Shown one piece after another: positions 46,736 through 57,300 of a stretch of 64,000 nucleotides of DNA. A model generated the notes under the pieces. The model was not told the DNA's origin, did no database searches, and saw only the letters and a list, made by a program, of their open reading frames with translations. The translations under genes and the position numbers were made by a program. Within the stretch, counting starts at the first letter, position 1, and every line of letters begins with the position of its first letter. The DNA is taken from the NCBI GenBank assembly GCA_025738555.1, contig JAOVFP010000004.1:2356001-2420000 (forward strand). The letters run 5' to 3'. Source of the DNA: Cyathus striatus. Its lineage: Eukaryota > Basidiomycota > Agaricomycetes > Agaricales > Nidulariaceae.

Positions 46736-46740
46736 GGGTT

Positions 46741-46905
46741 CCACTCAATATAGGTGATGTTACCACTGGTGTTTAGGATATTTGTATTGCTGATTGTTTG
46801 ATCTTTACCATTAATAAATGCGGAGGAAGCACAAGATGCTTCAGTGATATCTGCCATCGCATTGATGTCAATGAGCTTCAGCCTCAGGTTGAGCTAATAT
46901 CTGGT
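46741..46905 (-). other. Right half of the open frame split by the gypsy element
   Basis: The minus-strand frame reads NLRLKLIDINAMADITEASC, then FINGKDQTISNTNILN, and stops being readable exactly at the GGGTT target duplication. Its continuation is at 40060-40188. Family unknown. 46906-47154 beyond it holds nothing recognisable. Confidence 0.35.
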
Positions 46906-47163
46906 ATGAGCTTGGGATGAGCAGTTTTTTTTGTGGTGGTCTTTGAGTAGAATCAACCAAGTGCAAAAGGCCTTGGTAAACGTGGGGACGGTCTGACAAG
47001 TGATAGCAGGTATGGCCGATGGCACTGTCTTGCTTCGCCTTTTAAGTACCCAATAGGCACCCATTCGTATAAATATACATACTTGTATGTAGATCTGATG
47101 TAGACCCTAGGGCCCGGGGCTAATAAGTATCTGTATGAAAGGTCTAACAGCCACGGGCCCAAG

Positions 47164-48016
47164 TAGTCTCGGCTACCCAGCCGTTAGCGCTGGGCCAAAT
47201 CCAAATAAGGATTTCCCACTGCCAACATCTGGGACAAAACCAACAGGTTTGGCAGGGGTTTGCGTTCGGTGTTCTCAGGCTTCACGAGCCCTCATCCGCT
47301 GTCATATTTGATGGTTTTGTATATTAGTAATCGTATTAGTCACCTTTATGATGTAATTTTGATGTAACTAATTACATTATATAATCACATTGATTTCGAT
47401 CGCATCACATTGATTTGAATCACATCGTGTTGATTTGAATCACATTACATTGATTCTTGTAAATGGGACAATAACAAGTGAGATACCAGTCTTCTGTACT
47501 AAGAGAGGTAGTATCCATAGCATTGACTTTCCAGCACCAGTTGGGGCTACCACACAGATATCTAACTTATGTTCCAGTATCCTATTTGCACCTTCAATTT
47601 GATAGTCATGCAGCTTTTCATTTTCTTGAAGCAAGTTATGAGAATGTGCCAAATTGTTCCATTCATTAGCAGAGAGATCTGGTATAGAGAAAACTCTTGG
47701 AGATGAGGAGAAATTTAATGCTTTTCCCCTTGATTTTCCAGAGGAAGCAATGCAACGCGATTCAAATCAACGTGATGCGATCGAAATCAATGTGATTATA
47801 TAATGTAATTAGTTACATCAAAATTACATCATAAAGGTGACTAATACGATTACTAATATACAAAACCATCAAATATGACAGCGGATGAGGGCTCGCGAAG
47901 CCCGAGAACACTGAACGCAAACCCCTGCCAAACCTGTTGGTTTTGTCCCAGACGTTGGCGGTGGGAAATCCTTATTTGGATTTGGCCCAGCGCTAACGGC
48001 TGGGTAGCCGAGACTA
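47164..48016. mobile_element. Mutator-type element, 853 bp, 9-bp TSD, carries a helicase piece
   Basis: Nearly perfect inverted repeats of about 260 bp begin TAGTCTCGGCTACCCAGCCG (47164) and end with the inverse at 48016. The flanks are GGGCCCAAG on both sides (47155-47163 and 48017-48025), a 9-bp duplication. Long inverted repeats plus 9-bp duplications fit Mutator-like elements. The about 320-bp centre carries a fragment of a host-type helicase gene and no transposase, which is the structure of a gene-carrying (Pack-type) element. CpG sites are kept, so it is young. Confidence 0.85.
47440..47745 (-). pseudogene. RecQ-like helicase fragment inside the Mutator-type element
   Basis: The minus-strand frame is open for about 100 codons from one inverted repeat to the other: RVFSIPDLSANEWNNLAHSH, LHDYQIEGANRILEHKLDIC, VVAPTGAGKSMLWILPLLVQ, LVIVPFTRINVM. 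The order 'HDYQxEGxxxxLxxxDxxVxAPTGAGKS' followed by 'LVIxPxxxL' matches motifs 0, I (Walker A, APTGAGKS) and the start of Ia of RecQ/DEAD-type helicases. No later motifs (DExH and beyond) are present, so it encodes no active helicase. The uninterrupted frame suggests recent capture or selection. Confidence 0.7.
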
Positions 48017-48410
48017 GGGCCCAAGCTACGTCAGTGCGTCAGCCATCAAACCGACATGATTTGAGGTTAAGCGACCATCACGACCCCAAAAACCTTTTGA
48101 TGTTAGGATGCTTAGGACCTTGTCTGTAGCCTGGAACGCAGTACGATGAGAGTCTATCTATTAGATGTAAGCGGGATGTACCGATGTACATACGAAATAA
48201 CTTAAAGGTCATGAGTTGGAAAATAAAATTAGAAAACTCAGAAAGTCAGAATTTAGGCATCACACCTCTGTTTTAGAACATCTTCAACAGCTGGTCTAAC
48301 AGGGTGCGTATTCGAGTACAAAACAGATATGTCCTAAGTGCATGTGAACGTTTACTGTTTAATATTGTGAACCAAAAAAATTGCGATTCAGGCGCCGTGA
48401 ATGGCTAAGC

Positions 48411-48792
48411 TGTCAGTGGTTGTCGTCGTGTCGAACCCTATAGATATGAACTAGCCACTGGACTAACAGAGCACATATCCATTTCTAGTCCCAGTAAAAT
48501 AAAGTGCACTGTAAGTGAAAGGAAGACGGAGAAGTTCATTGTGAATAAAAAAGCTCAAGTCAGAAGGGAATGATCGGAGATTGTCAGTGGGCTTCGAACC
48601 CTAGGTAGGCCCTTATAACGGCTGGACTAACAGTGCATCTATCAATGATACTATCAAAGCAAAATACAGTGTATGCTAAACGGACCAAGAAAGACACAAA
48701 AAGAAGTATGAACACGTGATTCTCTGTTATAGGAGTCAAACACTAACCTGGACCACATGCTCGGTTGTAGCACAACCAATAGGCCAACAGAG
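48411..48792 (-). repeat. Three tRNA-shaped modules, minus strand
   Basis: 48722-48792 (71 nt, minus) starts CTCTGTTGGCCTATTGGTTG and closes AACAGAG, a perfect 7-bp end stem. 48582-48632 starts TGTTAGTCCAGCCG, contains the B-box-like GGGTTCGAAGCCC and closes ACTGACA. 48411-48468 starts TGTTAGTCCAGTGGC, contains GGGTTCGACACG and closes ACTGACA. The set is the inverse of 29243-29700, linked by the same spacers ('ctttcacttacagtgcactt'). It looks like a composite tRNA-derived SINE. 48026-48410 has nothing else recognised. Confidence 0.6.
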
Positions 48793-48968
48793 TCCCCATG
48801 CTTTCAAGTTTGAAGTTACATTTACACCCAAGCTAATTCCGAGAAAAAGCGTAAGAAAGAATTATAACCAGTCATTAATACATCATATTGTAATATAAGT
48901 CCTCGTAAGTAGTTCATAAAAAGTACTAATAAAAAGTCGGTCCTGAATCATATGCATACACCCCCGCG

Positions 48969-50632
48969 TTACGAAACCCCACTCAAAACAGCAAACACCT
49001 CCCCCTGTCTAGCTTTGAACGCTCTCAACCTCGTCAACCCCAAACTAAGCGCATTAATGCGATTAGCAAACATAACTGCACGGCCTTCAACACTCCTCGT
49101 TCGAGCCCTTTGCACTCCATCTCCCCTCCCTTCTTCCCCCTCTACCCCCGCCCGGGTCTCCCCATAAGCAGACGCACGACTAGACACATCATGCCCAACA
49201 CCCTCCTCCAAAATCTTACCCACGCGCTCCATCCTCGTGAGAGGAGGAATATCTTCTCCACGCGTTGCGTGTTCGATAGCGAGGACTGTGTCTTCGTCTT
49301 GCATTTGTTGGGCTTCGCGGCCTATGGCTGCTAGTTCGAGCATGAATGGTTTGAGGTGGGGTGGACATTCTTGCAGTGTTAGAACTTTTCCTGGGAGAAA
49401 GATATGTTAGAGAGAGAGAGGTGGAGAGGGGCGATGAGGGAGAAGGAAGGGGAGAGAAGGAAGAAGGGGAGGAACGAAAGCGGGTAATAGAGGAAGGAGG
49501 TTATGAGAAGCGAGTGGAAGAACGAAAGGGAAGGGGAATAATGAAAGGGAGGAAGGAAGAAAAGGCAAAACAACTAGCAGGGGAGAAACAAGAAGAGAAA
49601 GACTTACCAAGTACACCCAACACACTCCCATCACTCCTAACCTGCGTCTGCGCAACCTGCAAAACGGCAAAAGCAACACAAGCGAAATAGGCCCTCGCAG
49701 GATCCGAAACTAATAACGCCTTCAACGAAGGTCGCGCATAAAGAATATCGTACAATGACGCGTAGAGTGTTTCGCGGATTAGTTCGATTGCGGGTGTTGA
49801 GGGGGATAGGAGGGACGGCGATTTTCGGGCTTTTGGGGCGCGGGCTGAGGAGGGTGGTGTGGAAGGTGGGGGTGGATGCGAGGGAGGAGAATAGGGCGAT
49901 GGCATCGGAATTGGTGGAAGCGGTGTTATTTTGGCCCGTCCCGAAGAGATAGGCGGAGGCGCCGTATTAAAATCAAATGACTGCCTCGGTGTACTCGCAG
50001 GACTCGACACTGTACTCTCATACGTAGGCGGGGGAGCAAACGACGCCGTCCTCTTACTCTCCCCACCTCCACCGCCAGCATCCAAAGCAGCTTGCAAATC
50101 ATCCCCATATCGTTCTTGAAAACTCCTCCTCTGACTTATCTCAATCGCAACAGCACGCAAATCAGCTGCGATCCCGTTGACTTCGCGCGGTGTGGACGAG
50201 GAGGCGGGGTCGAGCCCGCATATGATCCGTGCGAGATCGTGTTGGTGCTCTGGTGCTAGACTCTGGATGTGGGGTACGGTGTGTGACCAGACGCGGAGAA
50301 AGGATGTGAATTGGGGTGGGCAGTTTGATAAGGATAGATCGAGGGGTGCTGAGGACTTTGTTTGGCGTGGGAGGGGGACACTTGGTGGAGAGGTGGTTGA
50401 TCTTAGGGCGGCGAAGTAGAGACATAGTGCTGGGCCTGTTTGATCGTTAGATTTTGATAGAAAGAAAGAGAAAAGAGAAAGACATACCGGTGATCATCAA
50501 ATCACCCTCTGCACTACTCAATACATCGGCATCTAAGAGTCTTTCAGCTTTAGCTTGAGCGAGACTCGACTTGAGGTAGCTGTGGAAGCTGTTTTGAATC
50601 AGCTCCTCGCTCAGGGTTATGTTCTGTGCCAT
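48969..50632 (-). CDS. Conserved-looking protein of unknown function, 464 aa, 3 exons
   Basis: Exons on the minus strand: 50488-50632, 49608-50435, 48969-49390, with GT-AG introns of 52 and 217 bases; phases agree and the sum is 465 codons including stop. I chose the ATG at 50632 (MAQNITLSEELIQNSFHSYL) because the upstream in-frame ATG at 50716 adds only a Ser/Pro-rich leader. The N-terminal part is helical (AKAERLLDADVLSSAEGDLM, LCLYFAALRS), the middle is Pro/Ser-rich (residues about 190-260, likely disordered), followed by ALLVSDPARAYFACVAFAVL. The last exon has QQMQDEDTVLAIEHATRG and RINALSLGLTRLRAFKARQG. No known domain was recognised. CpG content is normal and no lesion is visible. A shortened copy lies at 56553-57300. 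The second intron is long and GGAA-rich. Confidence 0.7.
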
Positions 50633-51414
50633 CGGAAGCGGAAAGGGAGGGGGAGAGAGAGAGAGAACGGGGATAAGGTGGCAATGTTTGGTGTCATGGC
50701 GGTGGGAGGTCAACATTTTATGGGACGGACTATTTCGTGGGCTGTGAACTGACTCTGAAAAGTGATGTCATGTGGTGCCGGCACTGCCACCGCAATCTGT
50801 GTCGAGCGGATCGGCACTTGCCACTGGTGCGCAGCCGCTGCGCTCTCCTGAATTGAGAATAGTACTTATTTGCTATTGGGTTATACTTTTATTCGATGAC
50901 TGAACCTCAAACGAGAGGAAGTATCAAAAACAAGGCTTGTTGATGTGTACCCGCTATGAATTTTATTAATAAGAAACTAACGCGGCTGGATCATCATCAG
51001 CTTCTGTTGATCCAGATGGATTGTTTGTTACTACGCCTGCAGAGACCATATACGACGCTCATCATCTGACCTTTGATGATATTAAGGCGTTTCCGGTGTT
51101 CCATCTGGTACGAGGCTGTTTCTATTACAGCTGTTTGCTAAACGATATAGCACCCAGGTTAAAAGCACACATAGGCTGAGTTGGTCCGCTCATCCATTTG
51201 GGCCCAGGGACATGGCTGCCCCAGCGACTATTCCCCAGAGCGAGAGAGCTAGCGGGTGGAGTGGTAGAGTTGACTTAAAGTGCTAGGAAACCGGTTGGTT
51301 GGCTAAGGACTTGTCAATCAAATCAGCTATGTGTGCTGTCTAAGTGCTCAATCATTTAGCAAACAGCTGTAAAGATGTAATGAAAAAATCGTAAGTTGTA
51401 ACCTACATGCGAAC

Positions 51415-52949
51415 TCTCTGTTTGGGGGCGAACCCTACCCAGTGATATAACATGCACAGGGTTGAAAGCACACTGGAACCGATGGGCGATCAGAGACTCT
51501 TTCAGTATACTGCATGTCGTGGTATATCACCTATTGATCACAGGTGAGGTTATACACCATAATAGTCCGCAATCCCAGAAATACTCTGCTAGCGCATCGG
51601 TCGACAGTCGCATGCCTTGCGAATTTATTGTAAAGTCGGGTTCAATTTCCAAAGAGTATCTAAGGTCGGTATTGTGGAGGTTATGTATCTTTTGGCACAG
51701 TATGTGATGTTCTGATTAAAAGGTACTTATACAAGGCTCTGTCATATTTTTCGTTCAGACACTCAGTTGCACAGTAGATTTGCATATATTAAGGTGTTTC
51801 TGGTGTTCTATTTCTGGAATGAGGCTGTTTCTATTAAAGCTCTATGACACAAGTGATATCCTTGATCATTTATTGAAAAATTACAACAATACAAGATACC
51901 CACGTTAGAATTCTTAATAGTGCATTCCTAACACTTGGGTTAAATGTGCTTATGGAAATTTAAAGAAGAATTGAAAAAATCACCGTTGGATGTGATATGA
52001 CTACATACTCTCTGTTTGGGAGCCTAACCCAACCTGGTTGCATATTGATATTAAGGCGTTTCGGTGTCCTCTGTGGCTGTATCTATCAAAAATACTATGA
52101 TGTTCCGAGTGATTAATGAAGATAAAAATGATATCCGTGATCATTTGCTAAAACATTCTGAACTCGCTTGTGAATTCTCTGTTTGGGAGTCGATCCCAGT
52201 ACTATTGCGTATAGCATGCAGTGGGTAACCGATGTGCAATCAGAGATTACTGCGTGTTGTAGTATAAATATCAATTAATCTGAATCACGACTCGTTTTTC
52301 TAACAGGTTATATACTACAGTATTCTGTGTTCCCCAATAATACTCAGTTATTCCATTGGTTACATTTGTCGTATGCACAATATCAAGTCGGGTTCGATTC
52401 CCAAAAAAGTATTCTCCTGGTCCTGATGTGCGTTTTTTTTTGGAGCTGGCATAGAACTTATGCAGATTTAATAGCCCGCAATCCCCAAAATACTCTGCCT
52501 GCGTATCGGTTGCATTCATACCTTGCGAAATTGTAAAGTCGGGTTCGATTCCCAAAGAGTATCTAAGCAATTAGGATGGAGAACTTAACTTTTGTAAGGA
52601 GATGGATTTACTTACACTGAGCTTCATTTTTCAGAGATTCTGTGTCTAAGGTCTTTTGTGCAGTTGATGGTATTTATACGAGCCTCTGTCACATTCTTAT
52701 GATACTCAGTTACACTGTGGAGCTTGCGGATTTTAAAAATCAAGTAATGTACTCGTAACAATTGGGTTAAACGATTACGTAGTAGTGTATTCCTAACACT
52801 TGGGTTAAATGTGCTTAGGAACATTTAATGAAGAATGCAAAAAATCACCGTTAGAGGTGACGTGATTAATTGATTACGTACTCTCTGTTTGGGAGTCGAG
52901 TTCAATTCTATTGTGTATATGCACTGGGTAACCGATGCGCAATCAGAGA
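51415..52949. repeat. Spacer with tRNA-shaped repeats in head-to-head pairs
   Basis: Plus-strand modules: 51581-51659 and 52490-52562 (ATACTCT ... GGTTCGATTCCC ... AGAGTAT, perfect 7-bp closing stem, 79 and 73 nt), and 52340-52412 (imperfect stem). Minus-strand modules: 51415-51496, 52176-52246 and 52882-52949 (TCTCTG ... GCGCATCGG ... CGACTCCC ... CAGAGA). A-box-like TAGCGCATCGGT and B-box-like GGTTCGATTCCC are clear. A partial minus module without its second half is at about 52006-52036. The space between modules contains 'gatattaaggcgtttccggt' repeats. No protein gene is visible from 50760 to 53150. Confidence 0.65.
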
Positions 52950-53154
52950 TTAATGTGTATTGTAGTATAATATCTATTAGTAATTACTCGTCTTTCTAAC
53001 GGGTTATATACTATGATGTTTATAATCAAGGAAATATTGTTTGTTAGGAGGTGACGCTGAACTTACAGAGTCTCAAAAGGGAAGTGTTCCACGAATGAGA
53101 ACAATTACCATTCAAGCTCAAGCTTCAAGCCTGATCGGTTCGTGAGAAACGGTG

Positions 53155-53225
53155 GGCTTTGAAATAAGTAATGAAGCCCTTAAATTCCCATAGCGAAGAA
53201 CTAGCACCAATCATTATGCACAAGC
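53155..53225 (+). pseudogene. Relic of a P450 C-terminal exon
   Basis: 'tttgaaataagtaatgaagc' and the following bases through about 53222 align with the penultimate exon of the third P450 gene (63419-63478, encoding FEIMKPLNSHGEEVEPIIK). It includes an extra two bases and a changed stop-like TAG. Nothing of the preceding exons is left. It shows that a further P450 copy once lay upstream. Confidence 0.55.
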
Positions 53226-53426
53226 CGTCATTCGTGTGGAGCGGAGGGAGCCGGCAAGCTCCTGTTCCCGTAGCGGAGCACGGGTGTAAGGCTTGTGGAT
53301 AATAATAGGATATCCATTGCAAATGATTTACCAGGAAACCATTACATTCCCATGTCAGATAATGTTACTTATGTATAAAAGATACCGTAGTGCGACTCTC
53401 ATGGTGTTCTTATCTCAAGTCTAGGC

Positions 53427-55557
53427 ATGAACTCAATCGATCTGTTAGTCCTCGTATCATGCATATCCCTGCTATTATACGTCTACATCCGCAAAACATA
53501 CACTCTCCCTCTTCCCCCAGGTCCACGCAGATATCCACTAATTCGAAACCTATTGGACATTCCAGCTACCTGTCAGTGGGAAGCATTCGCAGAGTGGAGT
53601 AAGACACACGGTATGTCATTACCAAGCATCTATAGCACCTCTCACTAAGTGCCTAATACTTACGTTCACAAGGCTCGGATGTGGTATTTGCTGAGGCGAT
53701 TGGTGTGAGGTTCATTAGTCTGAATTCGGTCAGAGCAGCAGAGGACCTTCTTACGAAACGGTCCACGATTTATTCAAGTCGGTATGTCCTGCCATGATGT
53801 AGTACATGTCTAACATTGATCATACATTTGGACAGCCCAGTGTTTACAATGGCAGTCGAACTGTACGTCATATTTCTGTATATTTTACATTTTCTGATTT
53901 AGTCCAAAAGTATGGGTTGGGGGTTCCAATTCGCCGCCATGCCTTACGGAGAGAAATGGAGAGAACGTAGGCGGCTCTTTCAGAAACACTTCCCAACTGG
54001 GCGACATGATAACTACAGACCTTTGCTGAAACACCTCGTTCGGATATTACAGCTGGGATTGATAGAGCAGCCTGAGACATTTTACGAAAGGATACAACAG
54101 TAAGTCGAATTTCAGTTGGAATTTCAGTTCTAAATTACAGAATTCAAGTATGAGCGGTGCTTTCGCTTTGGCGCTAGGATATGGCATTAAGATACAGCCG
54201 ATCGATGATCCCCTAGACGATTTTTCTAAGCGGACACTTGGGGAAGGGTTGAGAGCAGGAACCCCAGAGAGGCATATGGTTGATGTTATTCCTGCGCTGA
54301 AGCATGTACCGGATTGGATGCCTGGGGCCGAGTTTAAACGAGTCGCGAAAATGTGGTACGGACTTGCTCAAGAGTTCCGAAACCGTCCATTTGAAAAAGG
54401 AATGGATGCATTAGTGAGAAGCTCTCCCGGGCCTGGATAATGTCTTCACGACTAAACGCACCCTAGGCAACAGGATTAAGTCTTACGCAGTCGTTTCTTT
54501 CAATGTGCATAAGTGATCTTCATAATTCAAAAGATGAGCAACAAGAATTAGAAGCGATAAAGGATGCTGCATCGATGTTCTACACAGGTAAGAAATGATT
54601 CATAAAGATGATGTGAAATCATGAAAATATTGACGACATTACAGGAGGATCGGATACCTCTGTAGCATCCATGTACGTATTTGTTTTGGCGATGACCCTA
54701 TTCCCGGAAGTTCAACGAAAAGCTCGAAACGAAATTGACGAGAAAATTGGAGGCGATCGTTTACCAGACTTTGACGATGAACCCAATCTTCCATATCTAA
54801 CTGCTGTTATACTGGAAGTTTTCAGGTGAGGGCGTTGACAATCTATGATGTATATATAATCTTCTGAAACAGATGGCACCCTGCTGTCCCAATGGGTATT
54901 TAACCGCAATCAAATGATCACAGAATTTTGCTTAAACGATTACTCAACAGGAGTGCCACACTTTTTGACACAAGATGATATATACAAAGGTTACCGAATG
55001 CCAAAACAATCCATGGTTGTGGCAAATACTTGGTACGAACTATCAATTTTTATTTTCTATGATTTACTCTGAATTGTTATACCGAAGGGCAATGGCGCAC
55101 GATGAAACTGACTACCCAGATCCATACAACTTTAACCCGGATCGATTCATGAAGAATGGTCAAATTGACCCAGATATACGCGATCCACGCGTGTTCAGTT
55201 TTGGGTTTGGACGAAGGTACTAGAATTTGCTCCTCATGCAACTAAGTTTCAATTAGACACTCCCATAGGATCTGTCCTGGGCTGCACATTGGATAGTCCA
55301 CGGTGTGGTATACTGCAGCCAATCTCCTTTCAACATTTGAAATATTAAAGCCCTTAAACGATCGGGGCGAAGAGACAGAACCAGAGATCGTATATGAATC
55401 TGGAATAGTTTCGTGAGTATCGGTAATACTCAGATGCATGCATACTGAAGAGTTCTCCCTTAGACCTCCTTTAATATTTGACTGTCGATTTAAGCCACGC
55501 TCAGCTACTCGTGAGCAAGTTATTCGTGCAGAATCGAACGAGACGTCCCTCTATTGA
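53427..55557 (+). pseudogene. Cytochrome P450 no. 1, one internal stop
   Basis: Twelve exons: 53427-53610, 53673-53781, 53836-53862, 53911-54099, 54149-54413, 54467-54587, 54645-54825, 54873-54895, 54951-55032, 55088-55216, 55269-55412, 55464-55557. All phases agree (516 codons). An N-terminal membrane anchor (LLVLVSCISLLLYVYI) and Pro-rich hinge (LPLPPGPRRYPLI) precede the I-helix GGSDTSV, the K-helix ExxR (EVFR), FNPDRF and the haem loop FGFGRRICPGLH with its cysteine. The codon following HIG is TAG at 55294-55296 where the two sister genes have TGG (Trp), eight codons after the haem cysteine, removing the last 70 or so residues. Also an Arg replaces the usual Gly in YPLIGN. Family resemblance is to fungal monooxygenases of secondary metabolism; substrate unknown. 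Confidence 0.8.
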
Positions 55558-56552
55558 ATCCCTCAAATGCCTCCACTGTCATATGGTATATTCATGCGTT
55601 ATCACAAGATATTCTCACCACTGTTATACAATTACAACGAAGAATCTCCAGGAACATGGCTTCCCACATAAACTCGGGGTACCTATCGACAGGAAAGTTG
55701 TGCGTGGATAGTGTCCTACGTGGCAGTCAATCAAACCTTTCGAGTAGCGGGGCTAGCATTAGCAGTCATGTGTAATAGAAAACATGTATAAGTATAATGA
55801 TAGAGGTCGGGAAATGGACCCCGACCCGAAATCCCAGGTGACAACAGCGTTATTGTAGCTTCCGTACGCTGGGACAAGTTAACCCTTCATTAGAAATGAT
55901 ACCTATCAGTCGAAAACATTGCACTTACGGGATCGCATGAACGCAGGCGTAGCGCTTATAATCCTCTGCAGCGCCTCTGCACAATATGAACGTCGACTCC
56001 AGAATGATCCAGTATGTATTGCTAACTGAAACTTACGATCCAAACGCCACATTTCGTCGTGGACTGCGATGGGGTAGGTTGAAACGGTGTCTACGCTTCT
56101 AGATAAACATCAACGTACTTTGATCCCATGAAAGAGTAGGTAGATTCTGATACGACCACGTATGTGAAGGAACTTGCTGTCCGTCGTAGGCGTATTTAAG
56201 CGAGGCGCGAGGGATCTATGGTATATGCAAACCCCTGAATAAAATAGCTTAGAAGCAGATGATCCATAAAAGGGAGCTATTGAACTGGGGACATACAGTT
56301 GTTTCCTTCTACAAATTTCATCAAGTAGAAGAATATAAAGGAAGAAGGTAAGGGCTTACTGAAGATAAAAGTTCCTTTCGTGTCATTGGAATCAGGTAGG
56401 TCAACAATGTTGTTCAGGTAGTTGTACGGTCGGTCCATCATCCTGTAGTGAGGTTAATACAGAGGTTTCCACAGCGTTAGTGTAAATTACGAATGTCAGA
56501 GCTAGTGTTAGTAGCAGTGTAACGTGTAACAACTTGAGCACGTTGACGCTTC
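55558..56552. other. Unassigned spacer after P450 no. 1
   Basis: About 1 kb without recognised gene or repeat; CpG content normal. It separates the two copies of the duplicated segment. Confidence 0.35.
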
Positions 56553-57300
56553 TCAATCATACCCAACACCATCCTCCAAAGTCCTGCCCACACGTTCCAT
56601 CCTCGTCAGAGTCGGAACTTCAACTCCCTTTGTAGCGCATTCAATGGCCAGAACTGAATCTTCGTCATATATTTGTTGAGCTTCGCAGCCTATGGCTGCT
56701 AGTTCGAGAATGAATGTTTGAGGAGCGGGTGATGTTCCTGGAGTGTTAGGATTGCGCCTAGGAAGTGATGTTAGCCGAAGAAGGAAGGGAAAAGAATGAA
56801 GTGGAAGGAGCGAAGAACGAGGAACAGTGGAAATAAAAAGAAACAGAACGAGAAGAATGAATAACGAAGGAGGATGAAAAGGAAAGGATGGGTAGAGGGG
56901 AGAAAAATAAAGAATATTGGGAATGAAGAAAGAAAAGACAGCGTACCCAAAACTCCCAACCGTACACTCCCAGTCACTCTGCATCACTAACACTCCTGAC
57001 AACACTCCTGACTTGTGTCCCTGCAAAAAGGCAAAAGCAACACAAGTAAAATACGCCCAAGCCGGATTTGAAACCAGTAACGCCTTCAACGAAAATGTCG
57101 TACAACAACATTGACGCGTACAGTGTTTCGTGCATCCACTCGATTGCGGGTGTTGAAGGGGACAAAAGTGATTTTGGGCTTTTGCGACGCGCGCGTGTTG
57201 ATGTGGGTGGTGTTGTAGGAGGAGAAGGGTGAGATGGAGGTTGGAGTAGGCAGAAGCGGTATGATTTTCGCTCGTCCTAGTGAGAGGTCAACTTTTTCGG
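56553..57300 (-). pseudogene. Shortened copy of the unknown gene at 48969-50632
   Basis: On the minus strand it gives SPSTPAIEWMHETLYAS (end of exon 2 of the parent), then a broken TQVRS piece, an intron-like purine-rich stretch, and LELAAIGCEAQQIYDEDSVL followed by RMERVGRTLEDGVGYD. Exon 1, the first half of exon 2 and the end of exon 3 are missing. Immediately right of 57270 it joins a sequence equivalent to the parent promoter (GAGGTCAACTTTTTCGGGAC, compare 50708-50728). It marks the left end of the second duplicated block. Confidence 0.75.

Noticed and set aside
49361..49690. Plus-strand charged frame (Glu/Arg/Lys-rich)
   Set aside because: It covers the purine-rich second intron of the 464-aa gene on the other strand.
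51581..52562. Functional tRNA genes
   Set aside because: The modules have closing stems and boxes A and B but no convincing anticodon stem, are diverged from each other, and come in paired repeats.
54150..54440. Separate small gene starting MSGAFALALGYG
   Set aside because: It is exon 5 of P450 no. 1, again starting T-ATG after the splice acceptor.
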